Assembly (NCBI RefSeq): GCF_029360725.1
Contig: NZ_JARKMY010000010.1
Span: forward strand, 700,431 to 764,430
DNA from: Chryseolinea sp. H1M3-3
GTDB taxonomy: Bacteria; Bacteroidota; Bacteroidia; Cytophagales; Cyclobacteriaceae
Direction of reading: 5' to 3'
Length of the DNA stretch: 64,000 nt
Below the pieces are notes generated by a model, which had not been told where the DNA came from, did not search any database, and saw nothing but the letters and a program-made list of their open reading frames with translations. This document shows, in pieces, positions 17,741 to 25,795 of the stretch; the stretch's first letter is position 1; each line of letters opens with the position of its first letter. The translations under genes were made by a program, and so were the position numbers.

Positions 17741-18865
17741 TCATACCCTCACATATATCTTCTTCTTGTCTAAGAGGTATCCTACACCCCAACACAATAG
17801 CATGAAGAATACCGCGAACAAGAACGAAGCGAAGATGGGACTTGCAAAGCTTCCAAAAAAATCCTCGTAAAGCCACGTTCTGATACTATGTTCCCGTGAA
17901 GGAACAATCAATAGCAAGATTAAACCTACTTCTGATAACAGATAAATGAAAAGTGGATTGCGTCCAAACACTTCGAAAAAATAAGTCCAGCGCCGGCTTT
18001 TCTTTATATCCACGACATACATTAAAGCAGCCAGAACAACTGTGCCCAGCCCAACCGTGAGCAATACAAATGAACTCGTCCAGAGTTTTTTGTTGATGGG
18101 AAAAAACATGTCCCAGACAAGTGCGGCAAAGATCAGAACGGCGCCTGTCAACAAAAGCTTAGTAATAGACTCGTAAGAACTTTTATTTTTCCGAATATAA
18201 TCGCCAACCAGGTAACCAACGATGACATTTACAATTGCAGGAAGGGTGCTCAGCAGTCCTTCCGGATCAAATGCAACCCCTTCCCCGTGATATAAATGCT
18301 TTTCACCAAATATCAACAAGTCAAGTTTAGATCCATAATTTCCCAACATACTATAGGGGTCATTTGCATCACCGAAAGCATACAATATTATCCAATAACC
18401 GAAGAGTGCAAATACACTGAACCAGATGGCAAAGTTTCTCGAACTATAATACAGTATTATTGACGCAAAGAAATAACACAACGCTATACGTTGTAACACC
18501 CCAAGAATTCGTGTTTCCGCAATAGGCTTTAACTCCAATCCACCTCCTTCGGCTGTTTGAAAAAAAGGAAACCAATACATGAGATAACCCAACAAAAAAA
18601 TGATCACGGTTCGTTTGATGGTCTTCTTCCAAAAAACGTCGGCCCCCAGCGACTGATACTTAGGCATTACAAAAGCCATGGCATTACCGACAGCAAACAG
18701 GAAGGACGGAAAAACGAGATCGGTAGGTGTAAATCCATGCCACGGAGCATGCAGCAATGGTGCGTAAGCAATGTGCCAGCTACCGGGAGAATTTACTACG
18801 ATCATAAAACAAACAGTCATTCCCCGGAATACATCCAGTGCAAGGTAGCGTTGATTGTCGGTCAT
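17741..18865 (-). CDS. Multi-pass membrane acyltransferase-like protein (HGSNAT / DUF5009 family)
   Basis: A 374-residue integral membrane protein with about ten hydrophobic segments. The N-terminus, RYLALDVFRGMTVCFMIVVNSPGSW, followed by the W-H-G-x-T-x-x-D-L-V-F-P-x-F-L-F motif, is typical of the heparan-alpha-glucosaminide N-acetyltransferase-like family (NagX, DUF1624/DUF5009). Such proteins are thought to move acyl groups from cytoplasmic donors to sugars across the inner membrane. It stands alone between convergent comB and the mazG terminator, with no sugar-catabolism genes next to it. The acceptor cannot be inferred. Confidence 0.85.
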   Translation of the reverse strand: MTDNQRYLALDVFRGMTVCFMIVVNSPGSWHIAYAPLLHAPWHGFTPTDLVFPSFLFAVGNAMAFVMPKYQSLGADVFWKKTIKRTVIIFLLGYLMYWFPFFQTAEGGGLELKPIAETRILGVLQRIALCYFFASIILYYSSRNFAIWFSVFALFGYWIILYAFGDANDPYSMLGNYGSKLDLLIFGEKHLYHGEGVAFDPEGLLSTLPAIVNVIVGYLVGDYIRKNKSSYESITKLLLTGAVLIFAALVWDMFFPINKKLWTSSFVLLTVGLGTVVLAALMYVVDIKKSRRWTYFFEVFGRNPLFIYLLSEVGLILLLIVPSREHSIRTWLYEDFFGSFASPIFASFLFAVFFMLLCWGVGYLLDKKKIYVRV

Positions 18866-18989
18866 GGTGGCTCAGGATTTATCTAAAGCTCCTGGATTTT
18901 TCTCAGAGGTGCAAGCCGATTAATGTTATAATCTACTGGCACAACACACACCACGAAAGTGTTAACTGTGCCTACGGAAAAGTAAATTT

Positions 18990-19016
18990 GAGACCTGCCT
19001 ACTGAAAGCAGGTCTC
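18990..19016 (-). terminator. Probable terminator after mazG-like gene
   Basis: A perfect nine-base stem (GAGACCTGC 18990-18998, GCAGGTCTC 19008-19016) with a nine-base loop. On the minus strand it is followed by AAATTTACTTTT, a weak T-rich tail. It lies 17 bp past the mazG stop and would end the blaI-M56-mazG transcript. Confidence 0.65.
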
Positions 19017-19032
19017 TGTATTCTGACAGGGG

Positions 19033-19359
19033 TTATGTGAGCTTGGGATTTTGATGGTGACGATCTTTGTCACGAAGTGTTTTTTTTTCCAGGTTTTTAG
19101 CGAAGACTTCTGTAAGGTTAACACCTGTTTGATTGGCCAGGCAAATTAATACCCAAAGAACATCGGCTAATTCATCCCCCAGATCTTTGTGTTTATCCGA
19201 TTCTTTCTCAGATTGCTCTCCGTATCGACGGGCGATAATACGGGCAACTTCGCCTACCTCCTCCGTTAGCATGGCCATATTAGTAAGTTCATTAAAGTAC
19301 CGTACGCCATTCGTCTTGATCCATTGATCCACCACCTGTTGAGCCTGCTCTAAAGTCAT
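19033..19359 (-). CDS. MazG-like nucleotide pyrophosphohydrolase
   Basis: A 108-residue all-alpha NTP pyrophosphohydrolase of the MazG/dUTPase-like superfamily. The metal-binding signature is visible as EEVGEVARIIARR (E-E-x-x-E) followed by LGDELADVLWVLICLAN (E-x-x-D). Such enzymes hydrolyse (d)NTPs to monophosphates, often to remove non-canonical nucleotides. It starts 7 bp after the end of the M56-amidase gene on the same strand and is followed by a hairpin terminator, so it is likely the last gene of the BlaI-controlled operon. Confidence 0.88.
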   Translation of the reverse strand: MTLEQAQQVVDQWIKTNGVRYFNELTNMAMLTEEVGEVARIIARRYGEQSEKESDKHKDLGDELADVLWVLICLANQTGVNLTEVFAKNLEKKTLRDKDRHHQNPKLT

Positions 19360-19365
19360 ACAAAT

Positions 19366-20805
19366 CTATTTGGTGTATTGAACAACAGCATCGATAATAC
19401 TTTTCGAAACCTGCTGCTGATTGTTTTCATCCGTCATAAAGGAACGGTCTGTGTTATTTGATAAATAACCTAATTCCAAAATAATAGAGGGGACATTATT
19501 TTTACTTAAAATATAAGGATCAGATTTTTTTATACCCGTTACCGAAATTCCTTTCAACGACTGAAGTTGTTGAACAACTTTTTCAGCCAGCATTTTACTT
19601 TCATTGAAACGGCTATTCCTTTCACTTACAAAACATTCAATCCCAGAAGTGGAGGCATTATTGTCGTAGTTCATGTGGAGCGAAATGAATGCATCGGCCG
19701 CATGGCGGGTCGTCAGCATAACTCTGTCTTCCAACGTTAAGCCATTGTCGTTGTTACGCGTGAGAATCACTTTCACATTTTTAGCCTCGCCCATTTGTTG
19801 TATCTGCTTCGCCAAGGTGAGAACGATTGATTTTTCATTTATGCCTTTGGTTTCACTCCCAGCATCATTACCTCCATGACCAGCGTCGACAATAATAACC
19901 ACTTGTCCATCTTTGTTATGGTCGTAGCTACTATCAAAAGACACTGATGACGCCACGGGGGTTGAGAAGGCAAACAACAACATGCAGACGACGGGCATAG
20001 AGATCGCATAAATGAGTAAGAACCGGAGAGAACTTTTGTTTTTGGTCATCATAAGAATTCTTTGTTTAATGGTTTGAGAATAAAATTTACTAATGTGTAT
20101 GGTTGAGCTATTGGCTTGCAAGTGGAGCAGTAAACAGTCAAGATAATGTTCCAGCTGCGCTCCCTTGTTCAATACAAAAGCGTCCGCCTCATATTCATGT
20201 TGCATCTTTATTGACTGACTGTACCATATCATCACGGGATTGAACCAAATGACGATTCTTGCTATTTCAACAATCATCAAATCAAACCAGTGGCGATGCT
20301 TAACGTGAGCAATTTCGTGCTCCAATATCAAACTACTCACATTCCGCTTTGGCAAGAAGATGAGATTAAAAAATGAAAATGGTTCCTCAATATCACTATA
20401 TACAATCACGGCCTGTCTATGTATTGATGTCGTTGACCGTCGCTTTAACTGCAGTAATCCTGTAACCGAGCATACAATCCTTAAGAGAACCGAAATACAT
20501 CCAAGCCAGTAGATGATAGAAATGATCGAATAAACAGACAGCAACGGAGACTCGAGAAGTATCTCGGTATCTTGTTGCAGGGCTTGGAATGAAGTCGAGG
20601 AAATAAAATCTGATGCTGTCAAGTGGTAATCAGGTGCTACGCTGGAAAAATTCAATAATGGAAGTATAAAAGAACCTAACAGACAGACTACGAGGTAAAT
20701 TCGATTCACCAGGAAAAAGGTCAAATTTCTAAAAAATATAACGTAGAGGATATAGAAAATTGTGATACACGCATTAACCTGAATAAGGTACCATAGATTC
20801 TCCAT
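19366..20805 (-). CDS. BlaR1-type M56 membrane protease fused to N-acetylmuramoyl-L-alanine amidase
   Basis: A 479-residue fusion. Residues 1-290 are a BlaR1/MecR1-like M56 metalloprotease with membrane segments at about 7-25, 34-52, 90-115 and 262-284, and the zinc motif HEIAH at 163-167 followed by an E-Y-E-A-D motif near 204-208. Residues about 301-478 form an Amidase_3 domain with its zinc and catalytic residues in place: His310 (DAGHGG), Glu324 (INEKS), His377 (SLHMN) and Glu444 (LELGYLSN). In BlaR1 the C-terminal extracellular domain senses beta-lactam; here a peptidoglycan amidase takes that position and would lie in the periplasm. It follows blaI after 3 bp. The idea that the amidase senses or edits cell wall and signals to BlaI is an inference. 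Confidence 0.88.
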   Translation of the reverse strand: MENLWYLIQVNACITIFYILYVIFFRNLTFFLVNRIYLVVCLLGSFILPLLNFSSVAPDYHLTASDFISSTSFQALQQDTEILLESPLLSVYSIISIIYWLGCISVLLRIVCSVTGLLQLKRRSTTSIHRQAVIVYSDIEEPFSFFNLIFLPKRNVSSLILEHEIAHVKHRHWFDLMIVEIARIVIWFNPVMIWYSQSIKMQHEYEADAFVLNKGAQLEHYLDCLLLHLQANSSTIHISKFYSQTIKQRILMMTKNKSSLRFLLIYAISMPVVCMLLFAFSTPVASSVSFDSSYDHNKDGQVVIIVDAGHGGNDAGSETKGINEKSIVLTLAKQIQQMGEAKNVKVILTRNNDNGLTLEDRVMLTTRHAADAFISLHMNYDNNASTSGIECFVSERNSRFNESKMLAEKVVQQLQSLKGISVTGIKKSDPYILSKNNVPSIILELGYLSNNTDRSFMTDENNQQQVSKSIIDAVVQYTK

Positions 20806-20808
20806 CGC

Positions 20809-21195
20809 CTACTTTTTTTTGGTTTTTAATTTTTTGATGCGGTCATCAATGAGCTTCTTAATTTCTTCGAGTTCATAAAGATTAAGCTTGGCGTTCGAGA
20901 AATAAGAAACCATGGTGGCTGGTGAGCCCTGAAAATAATTCGAAATCATCGGTTTTACCTGATGCTGAAAATATTCGGACTTGGAAATTTTGGGATAGTA
21001 TTCATTTACTTTGCCATAAGTCCTGAAGCTGATGAAACCTTTTTTCACCAGAACTCTAATGACCGTTGACACTGTAGTGTATGCAGGGCGCGGCTCCGGA
21101 AATTTTTCAAGAATATCTTTTAAAAACCCCCGCTCCATCTCCCATAAATATTGCATCACCTGTTCTTCTGCCTTTGTAAGTGTTTTTAATATCAT
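20809..21195 (-). CDS. BlaI/MecI-family transcriptional repressor (first copy)
   Basis: A 128-residue winged-helix repressor: LTKAEEQVMQYLWEMERG, followed by the recognition-helix region AYTTVSTVIRVLVKKGF and a C-terminal dimerisation helix pair. Members bind inverted repeats and are cleaved by the partner M56 protease. The partner gene follows after 3 bp. Two tandem palindromes and a strong promoter lie immediately upstream, so autoregulation is likely. The -7 element ends only five bases before the ATG, which suggests a leaderless transcript. No beta-lactamase is adjacent, so a role in resistance is not implied. Confidence 0.92.
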   Translation of the reverse strand: MILKTLTKAEEQVMQYLWEMERGFLKDILEKFPEPRPAYTTVSTVIRVLVKKGFISFRTYGKVNEYYPKISKSEYFQHQVKPMISNYFQGSPATMVSYFSNAKLNLYELEEIKKLIDDRIKKLKTKKK

Positions 21196-21199
21196 GGCA

Positions 21200-21230
21200 G
21201 AAAGGTATAACTATATTTATAGTAATCAAA
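21200..21230 (-). promoter_or_regulatory. Promoter of the blaI / M56-amidase / mazG operon
   Basis: On the minus strand TTTG (21230-21227), 19 bases, then TACCTTTC (21207-21200): a near-perfect Bacteroidota promoter. The blaI ATG is at 21195, so the transcript probably starts at or within a few bases of the start codon. The spacer contains the first BlaI-type operator. Confidence 0.75.
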
Positions 21231-21243
21231 CTATTTTTATAGT
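21210..21243. promoter_or_regulatory. Tandem BlaI-type operators
   Basis: Two palindromes with five-base arms and four-base spacers: ACTATATTTATAGT at 21210-21223 and ACTATTTTTATAGT at 21230-21243. They lie within two 20 bp direct repeats (21209-21228 and 21229-21248), that is two helical turns apart. The first fills the -33/-7 spacer and the second touches the -33 box, ideal for repression. Confidence 0.75.
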
Positions 21244-21298
21244 AATTATGAACACATAATTATTTTTGAAATCAAAAAGTATAAGTTTTCAAAGATTG

Positions 21299-21727
21299 CT
21301 ATTGAAGTTTTTCCCTGAGTTTTTCCGGAATCCTGGCAACCTTTCGTGTATCGTAATCAAAACAAACAATTCCGGTTTTACCTCTTGCAACTTCTTTCCC
21401 GGTTGCCTTATTATCGATGAGATAGTGCATATCGAATCCGTATTTATTAAAGTCCGAGACACCCACTTTGATTGTCAGCTCATCACCTAAAAATGATTCT
21501 GACTTATATTGAACCGCCGCATCTGCAATGACTTGACCGATGGATCCTTCAAAATTAAGTTCATTTTTAAATCCGAGGGTTTGGTAAAATTTTATACGTG
21601 CCTCTTGCATTATCGTAAGAATGGTATCGTGGCCAACGTGATTCCCGTAGTTGAGATCAGATGCACGAACCGTAAGTTCAGTAGAGAACAAGAATTTCTC
21701 AGGTAAATTAAGTTGGATACGTGCCAT
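21299..21727 (-). CDS. Acyl-CoA thioesterase (4HBT hotdog family)
   Basis: A 142-residue single-hotdog protein of the YbgC/4-hydroxybenzoyl-CoA thioesterase type. The N-terminal segment VRASDLNYGNHVGHDTILTIMQEARIKFYQTLGF holds the family's Asp and the long helix. It would hydrolyse acyl-CoA thioesters in the cytoplasm; chain length is unknown. It starts 21 bp after alkA on the same strand and is probably co-transcribed, although a shared function is not evident. Confidence 0.85.
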   Translation of the reverse strand: MARIQLNLPEKFLFSTELTVRASDLNYGNHVGHDTILTIMQEARIKFYQTLGFKNELNFEGSIGQVIADAAVQYKSESFLGDELTIKVGVSDFNKYGFDMHYLIDNKATGKEVARGKTGIVCFDYDTRKVARIPEKLREKLQ

Positions 21728-21748
21728 GATATTAATCTGATTTCTTAA

Positions 21749-22630
21749 TTACAAACTCTTCCACAAATACAATGTGGCGTAAGCTTCCCAGCCTTTATAT
21801 TTCTTAAATATTTTTTTAACTTCTTCCAACGTCGGCTTTCTTTTCAGTTTTTTCAAATTCTTTATTGCGTTGTGAATACCTGCATCCTCCAGCGGAAATG
21901 CATCCGCATGGCGAAAGGTTTTCATAAGTGCATAGTTTGCCGTCCAGTTACCGATGCCTTTGATTTTCATGAGCAATTCTTTTGCTTCTTTTAATGGAAG
22001 GTTTACAAGCTTCTCCTTGGAGACATGACCTTTTGCAAATGCTTGTGCAATATTAATCGTATATGCTGCCTTCTGTCTAGAGAACTGCAAAGGTAAAAGT
22101 TGTTCAGGTGTAAGTCGAGCAACTGCGTCAGGCGTGGGAAACAAATAGTATGTCTCTTCTTTTAGCGTTACTTCCTCTCCGAACTGCTCAACGAATCTTT
22201 GTTTCAAGGTGTAAGCAAATTGAAGATTGATCTGCTGGCCCAGTACCGCCCAAACGATTGATTCAAACAGGTCGGGCTGCCCAACAATACGGTATCCATA
22301 AAAACTTTCGACCAGACCCTTTAGTAATTTATCTTTTTGACACATAACGTAAAATGGCTTAAGGTCCGTATCAAGATCCAACCATTCCCGAATGTATTTA
22401 ACAACTTCGGTTGCCTGTGCTACAGTGACATTGGTGTTTAGAAAATCTACTATTAAATCCTGCTCATCATAATGAATAGAAAAAATAATAATCGCATCAT
22501 CAATCCTTAATGCCTTCTCGATTCTATCCTCAACAACTTTATGTAACAACTCCCGGGGTGAGCGCTTTAAGAAAGTCAGCGCAAGCTCGTAGCTGAATTC
22601 CTGGGGAGGTGGTATACGCAGAGATTTCAT
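21749..22630 (-). CDS. alkA: DNA-3-methyladenine glycosylase II (AlkA-like)
   Basis: A 293-residue HhH-GPD base-excision glycosylase that removes alkylated purines. The N-terminal AlkA-type beta domain covers about 1-95. The GQQINLQFAYTLKQRF helix is typical, the helix-hairpin-helix is KGIGNWTANYAL (about 224-235) and the likely catalytic Asp is residue 249 in FPLEDAGI. No FeS cluster cysteines are present, as in E. coli AlkA. It is divergent from a 2OG-Fe oxygenase and lies in a 4 kb stretch with Ada-type proteins, which supports a role in the alkylation response. Confidence 0.9.
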   Translation of the reverse strand: MKSLRIPPPQEFSYELALTFLKRSPRELLHKVVEDRIEKALRIDDAIIIFSIHYDEQDLIVDFLNTNVTVAQATEVVKYIREWLDLDTDLKPFYVMCQKDKLLKGLVESFYGYRIVGQPDLFESIVWAVLGQQINLQFAYTLKQRFVEQFGEEVTLKEETYYLFPTPDAVARLTPEQLLPLQFSRQKAAYTINIAQAFAKGHVSKEKLVNLPLKEAKELLMKIKGIGNWTANYALMKTFRHADAFPLEDAGIHNAIKNLKKLKRKPTLEEVKKIFKKYKGWEAYATLYLWKSL

Positions 22631-22805
22631 TAGACGTTTAAAAGAAATTTCAAGATAGTAAATCGCTGGTTCCTTGTGAAAAGAAAATAAGGTAGCAATG
22701 GAGATTCCAAATCGCTAAACAACGGAAATTATGCTATGGTTTCCGCAAGATCCGGGTTGATTGTACTATTTCCATAGAGAACCTTTGTAGACAAAACATT
22801 TATCT

Positions 22806-23540
22806 ATGATTTCTACTTTTCCATCTCACGCTTCAGCATTGGACACCTCCATCAAAAACATGCATTGGAATAATATCGCCGATAATCTTAACACTAGAGG
22901 ATTTAGTATTATTCGTAATGTTTTACCGCCTGAGATTTGCAGCGAGCTGATTGCCTTATATCAACACCCGGAACAATATCGAAGCATTATCAATATGCAG
23001 CGATACCGGTTCGGACAAGGAGAATATAAATATTTCAGTTATCCACTTCCATCCTATGTTCAATCTTTACGTGAATCGTTTTATCCGCCGTTGGCTTCTA
23101 TTGCAAATGAATGGATGGGGAACCTTAATATCGATACGCTATTTCCGGAACAACATCGTAATTTGATAAATCAATGTCGTGAGCACGATCAATTGCGTCC
23201 TACTCCCTTGATTCTACGGTATGAGCGCGGTGGATTTAATACATTGCACCAGGACTTGTATGGCGAGATCTATTTCCCGTTCCAGATTGTTTTCGTACTA
23301 ACCCAACCAGGGCAGGATCATGAAGGAGGAGAATTTGTGTTGACCGAACAGATTCCAAGAGCTCAATCACGGGTTTGCGTACTTCAACCTAACCAGGGAG
23401 ATGCCGTAGTCTTTACCACTAACTTCAGGCCCGTGAAAGGCTCGAAAGGATATTATCGGGCTAAAATGAAACACGGTGTAAGTGAAATCAAGAGCGGCAT
23501 CAGATATTCCTTAGGTATTATTTTTCATGATGCGAAATAA
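22806..23540 (+). CDS. 2-oxoglutarate/Fe(II)-dependent oxygenase
   Basis: A 244-residue double-stranded beta-helix oxygenase related to prolyl 4-hydroxylase catalytic domains. The facial triad and 2OG arginine can be read as His148 and Asp150 (LHQDLYGE), His223 (KHGVSEI) and Arg233 (GIRYSLGIIFH). Relatives are often clustered with ada and alkA genes; here it faces alkA and precedes an Ada metal-binding domain gene, so oxidation of alkylated nucleic acid or of a repair protein is plausible but unproven. It is not a close AlkB match by eye. AACCTTTG at about 22779-22787, with TTGA some 23 bases upstream, may be its promoter. Confidence 0.85.
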   Translation: MISTFPSHASALDTSIKNMHWNNIADNLNTRGFSIIRNVLPPEICSELIALYQHPEQYRSIINMQRYRFGQGEYKYFSYPLPSYVQSLRESFYPPLASIANEWMGNLNIDTLFPEQHRNLINQCREHDQLRPTPLILRYERGGFNTLHQDLYGEIYFPFQIVFVLTQPGQDHEGGEFVLTEQIPRAQSRVCVLQPNQGDAVVFTTNFRPVKGSKGYYRAKMKHGVSEIKSGIRYSLGIIFHDAK

Positions 23541-23608
23541 CGTTGCATCACAAGAACATCTGGTTCAATTCGCTATGTCATGTGATTCTTGTAACCGCAT
23601 CGAATAAA

Positions 23609-23851
23609 ATGATAAACCATACAACCATTGGCCGTGAAAACCTGCTGAAAAAAATTAAAGATCAACGCATACGCTATGCAGGCAATGCACGCTTAAAAAT
23701 CTTTGGCCGATTGAATTGTAAGTCAGGCAAAAGAATGAAAAAGCAACACAGAGTATTTTTTGAAACAGAAACGGAAGCCATCTTCTTTGGATTCCGTCCC
23801 TGCGGTCATTGCATGCCTGGTAAATACAAAAAATGGAAACTCGACAACTAA
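23609..23851 (+). CDS. Stand-alone Ada-type metal-binding domain protein
   Basis: An 80-residue protein starting at ATG 23609; an upstream TTG at 23543 is less likely. Residues 26-75 match the N-terminal zinc domain of Ada, including RVFFETETEAIFFGFRPCGHC. Cys37, Cys65 and Cys68 align with Ada Cys38, Cys69 and Cys72, but the position of Cys42 is a lysine (LNCKSGK), so one ligand is missing or replaced. In Ada this domain takes methyl groups from phosphotriesters and switches on the regulon. The AraC-methyltransferase encoded 1 kb downstream lacks precisely this domain. The convergent MBL gene ends 2 bp away. Confidence 0.8.
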   Translation: MINHTTIGRENLLKKIKDQRIRYAGNARLKIFGRLNCKSGKRMKKQHRVFFETETEAIFFGFRPCGHCMPGKYKKWKLDN

Positions 23852-23853
23852 TA

Positions 23854-24762
23854 TTATTTTTTTGCAACCTGTGTTGCTTTCAGGTTGTCGGCAACCAGCA
23901 ACACAAAATCTTTTCCTTTAACAAATCCTTTCCCCCATTCTGCATCGAATTTGCTAGCGATGGGCAGACCGGATAGTTCTTCTGTTTTTTTTCCTTTCTT
24001 CAACGCGGCGGCTACTTCATCACGAATTTCTGCCAAGTGGTCTCTGAAATTTTTAACATCCCCTTTCCTGCATAATTCCCCATGACCTGGAATCACTTTT
24101 GTATTGTCATCCATCATCGCCAAGATCGCATCCAACGATGAGATGAAGCCATTGATGGAGCCACCATTTCCATAATCAATGTAAGGATACCCATAGGTTA
24201 CAAACATATCGCCCATGTGGAAAACATTTACTTTTTTAAAATGGACAACCACATCGCCGTCGGTATGCGCCGGGTTTACGTGAACCAGTTCAATGTCTTC
24301 CTGATTCAAATAAAAATTAAGTTTTTCCGAAAACGTAATAACCGGCCATGCCTCTTCGGGTCTTGGAGGAGTAACATTTTTATTGGTGGGATTCACCTGC
24401 TCTTTCGACATTCTTTCACGGACTTTATCATGCGCTACAATTGTTGCCCCCATCCGTTTAAAATTTTCATTTCCCCCTGAATGATCTCCATGAAGATGTG
24501 TGTTAATCAAAAAGCGTATATCATTTGGACTTAAGGTCTTAATAGCACCATTGATTTTATTGGACAGGGGTGCAAATTGGTCATCGATCATCAAGGTTCC
24601 TTCTTTTCCTATGAATACGCCTATATTACCCCCGGAGCCTTTCAGAAAATAAAGATTCTCGGCTACCAGGACCGGTTTGATGTTAACGGTATCAAAGTTA
24701 TTCTGAGCCTGTGCCACGAGACAGGAACTACCAATGAGTAGTAATAGAAAAGTCTTTTTCAT
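23854..24762 (-). CDS. Exported MBL-fold metallo-hydrolase
   Basis: A 302-residue protein with a signal peptide (about 1-19, ending VAQAQ) and a metallo-beta-lactamase fold. The zinc ligands are clear: NTHLHGDHSGG (HxHxDH), HTDGDVVVHF, HMGDMF and IPGHGEL. It is probably a periplasmic hydrolase. The family covers many substrates; sequence resembles general exported MBL hydrolases more than a classical beta-lactamase, so no resistance function is claimed. It lies convergent to the Ada-domain gene and divergent from the ada-like gene. Confidence 0.88.
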   Translation of the reverse strand: MKKTFLLLLIGSSCLVAQAQNNFDTVNIKPVLVAENLYFLKGSGGNIGVFIGKEGTLMIDDQFAPLSNKINGAIKTLSPNDIRFLINTHLHGDHSGGNENFKRMGATIVAHDKVRERMSKEQVNPTNKNVTPPRPEEAWPVITFSEKLNFYLNQEDIELVHVNPAHTDGDVVVHFKKVNVFHMGDMFVTYGYPYIDYGNGGSINGFISSLDAILAMMDDNTKVIPGHGELCRKGDVKNFRDHLAEIRDEVAAALKKGKKTEELSGLPIASKFDAEWGKGFVKGKDFVLLVADNLKATQVAKK

Positions 24763-24886
24763 AAGTGACTAGTTGTTCTTAAATATAAGAAAAGGTGATT
24801 TACTTATTGTCACTAGATTTTTAAACGGAACGCTTTTGATTTATGAGGATTATGCGCAAGAACCGGGTTGAAGAGATGCACAGGCA

Positions 24887-25795
24887 ATGGCAATTTTGAA
24901 TCATAAATTCAATAGTTTTATGATACTGACAACGAACGAACACCATATCAATTACCAGCGAATAGAGCAGGCAATTCTATACCTGGAGGAAAATTTTAAA
25001 CGTCAACCAGAACTGGATGAAGTGGCGGAAAAAGTACACCTGTCTCCATTCCATTTTCAACGGATCTTTACGGAATGGGCGGGAATAAGTCCAAAACGGT
25101 TTTTACAATTTCTCACGGTCGATTATCTGAAAGAACAACTTGATCGTACCAAGAATCTAAACGAAGCTGCTGAACAAGCGGGACTTTCAAGCCAGTCGAG
25201 GGTGTACGATCTTTTCACAACACTTGAAGCGGTCACCCCACAAGAGTACAGACAACAAGGCGCAGGCATTCGTATTGAATACGGTATTCATGAAACGCCG
25301 TTCGGGATTTGCCTGTTGGGTGTAACAGAGAGAGGCATTTGCTGGCTGTCCTTTCTACATACTGATGAAGATCCTAAACGAGAAATTGAATTGATGAAAC
25401 AGCATTGGAATAACTCCACCTTTCATCAAAATCAAGAACTCACGGCTGCATTTATAGAGAAGATCTTTGCTGCCAACAAAAGCAAAAATCCGGAGAAACT
25501 CCATGTCTTTGTAAAAGGAACGAACTTTCAGTTAAAAGTATGGGAAGCGCTTCTGAAAGTTCCTATGGGGGAAGTAACTACATATCAAAATATTGCAGTC
25601 TCCATTCAAAGTCCAAAGGCTATGCAAGCGGTGGGATCTGCCGTGGGATCAAATCACATTGCATATCTCATCCCTTGTCACCGTGTTATTCGAAAAGATG
25701 GAATTCTCGGTGAATATCGGTGGAGCTCAGCGCGCAAGAAAAGTATGATTGGCTGGGAAATGGCAAAAAGTCAAAAACAGTTGCCGCTTGATTAA
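24887..25795 (+). CDS. AraC-family regulator fused to O6-methylguanine-DNA methyltransferase (Ada-like, no N-terminal zinc domain)
   Basis: Up to 302 residues. Residues about 25-120 are an AraC helix-turn-helix pair and 130-295 an Ogt-type methyltransferase with the active site PCHRV (Cys264), the RNA/DNA-binding VPMGEVTTYQNIA motif and the GEYRW loop. It would repair O6-alkylguanine irreversibly and may regulate repair genes. Canonical Ada has a further N-terminal metal-binding domain; here that domain is encoded separately at 23609-23851. ATG at 24920 (MILTTNEHH) is an equally good start. The 3' end overlaps the convergent DUF1080 gene by four bases. Confidence 0.9.
   Translation: MAILNHKFNSFMILTTNEHHINYQRIEQAILYLEENFKRQPELDEVAEKVHLSPFHFQRIFTEWAGISPKRFLQFLTVDYLKEQLDRTKNLNEAAEQAGLSSQSRVYDLFTTLEAVTPQEYRQQGAGIRIEYGIHETPFGICLLGVTERGICWLSFLHTDEDPKREIELMKQHWNNSTFHQNQELTAAFIEKIFAANKSKNPEKLHVFVKGTNFQLKVWEALLKVPMGEVTTYQNIAVSIQSPKAMQAVGSAVGSNHIAYLIPCHRVIRKDGILGEYRWSSARKKSMIGWEMAKSQKQLPLD

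Noticed and set aside
23854-24762. MBL-fold protein as a beta-lactamase controlled by BlaI
   Set aside because: It is not adjacent to either blaI gene, no BlaI operator was seen before it, and its motifs fit general MBL hydrolases.
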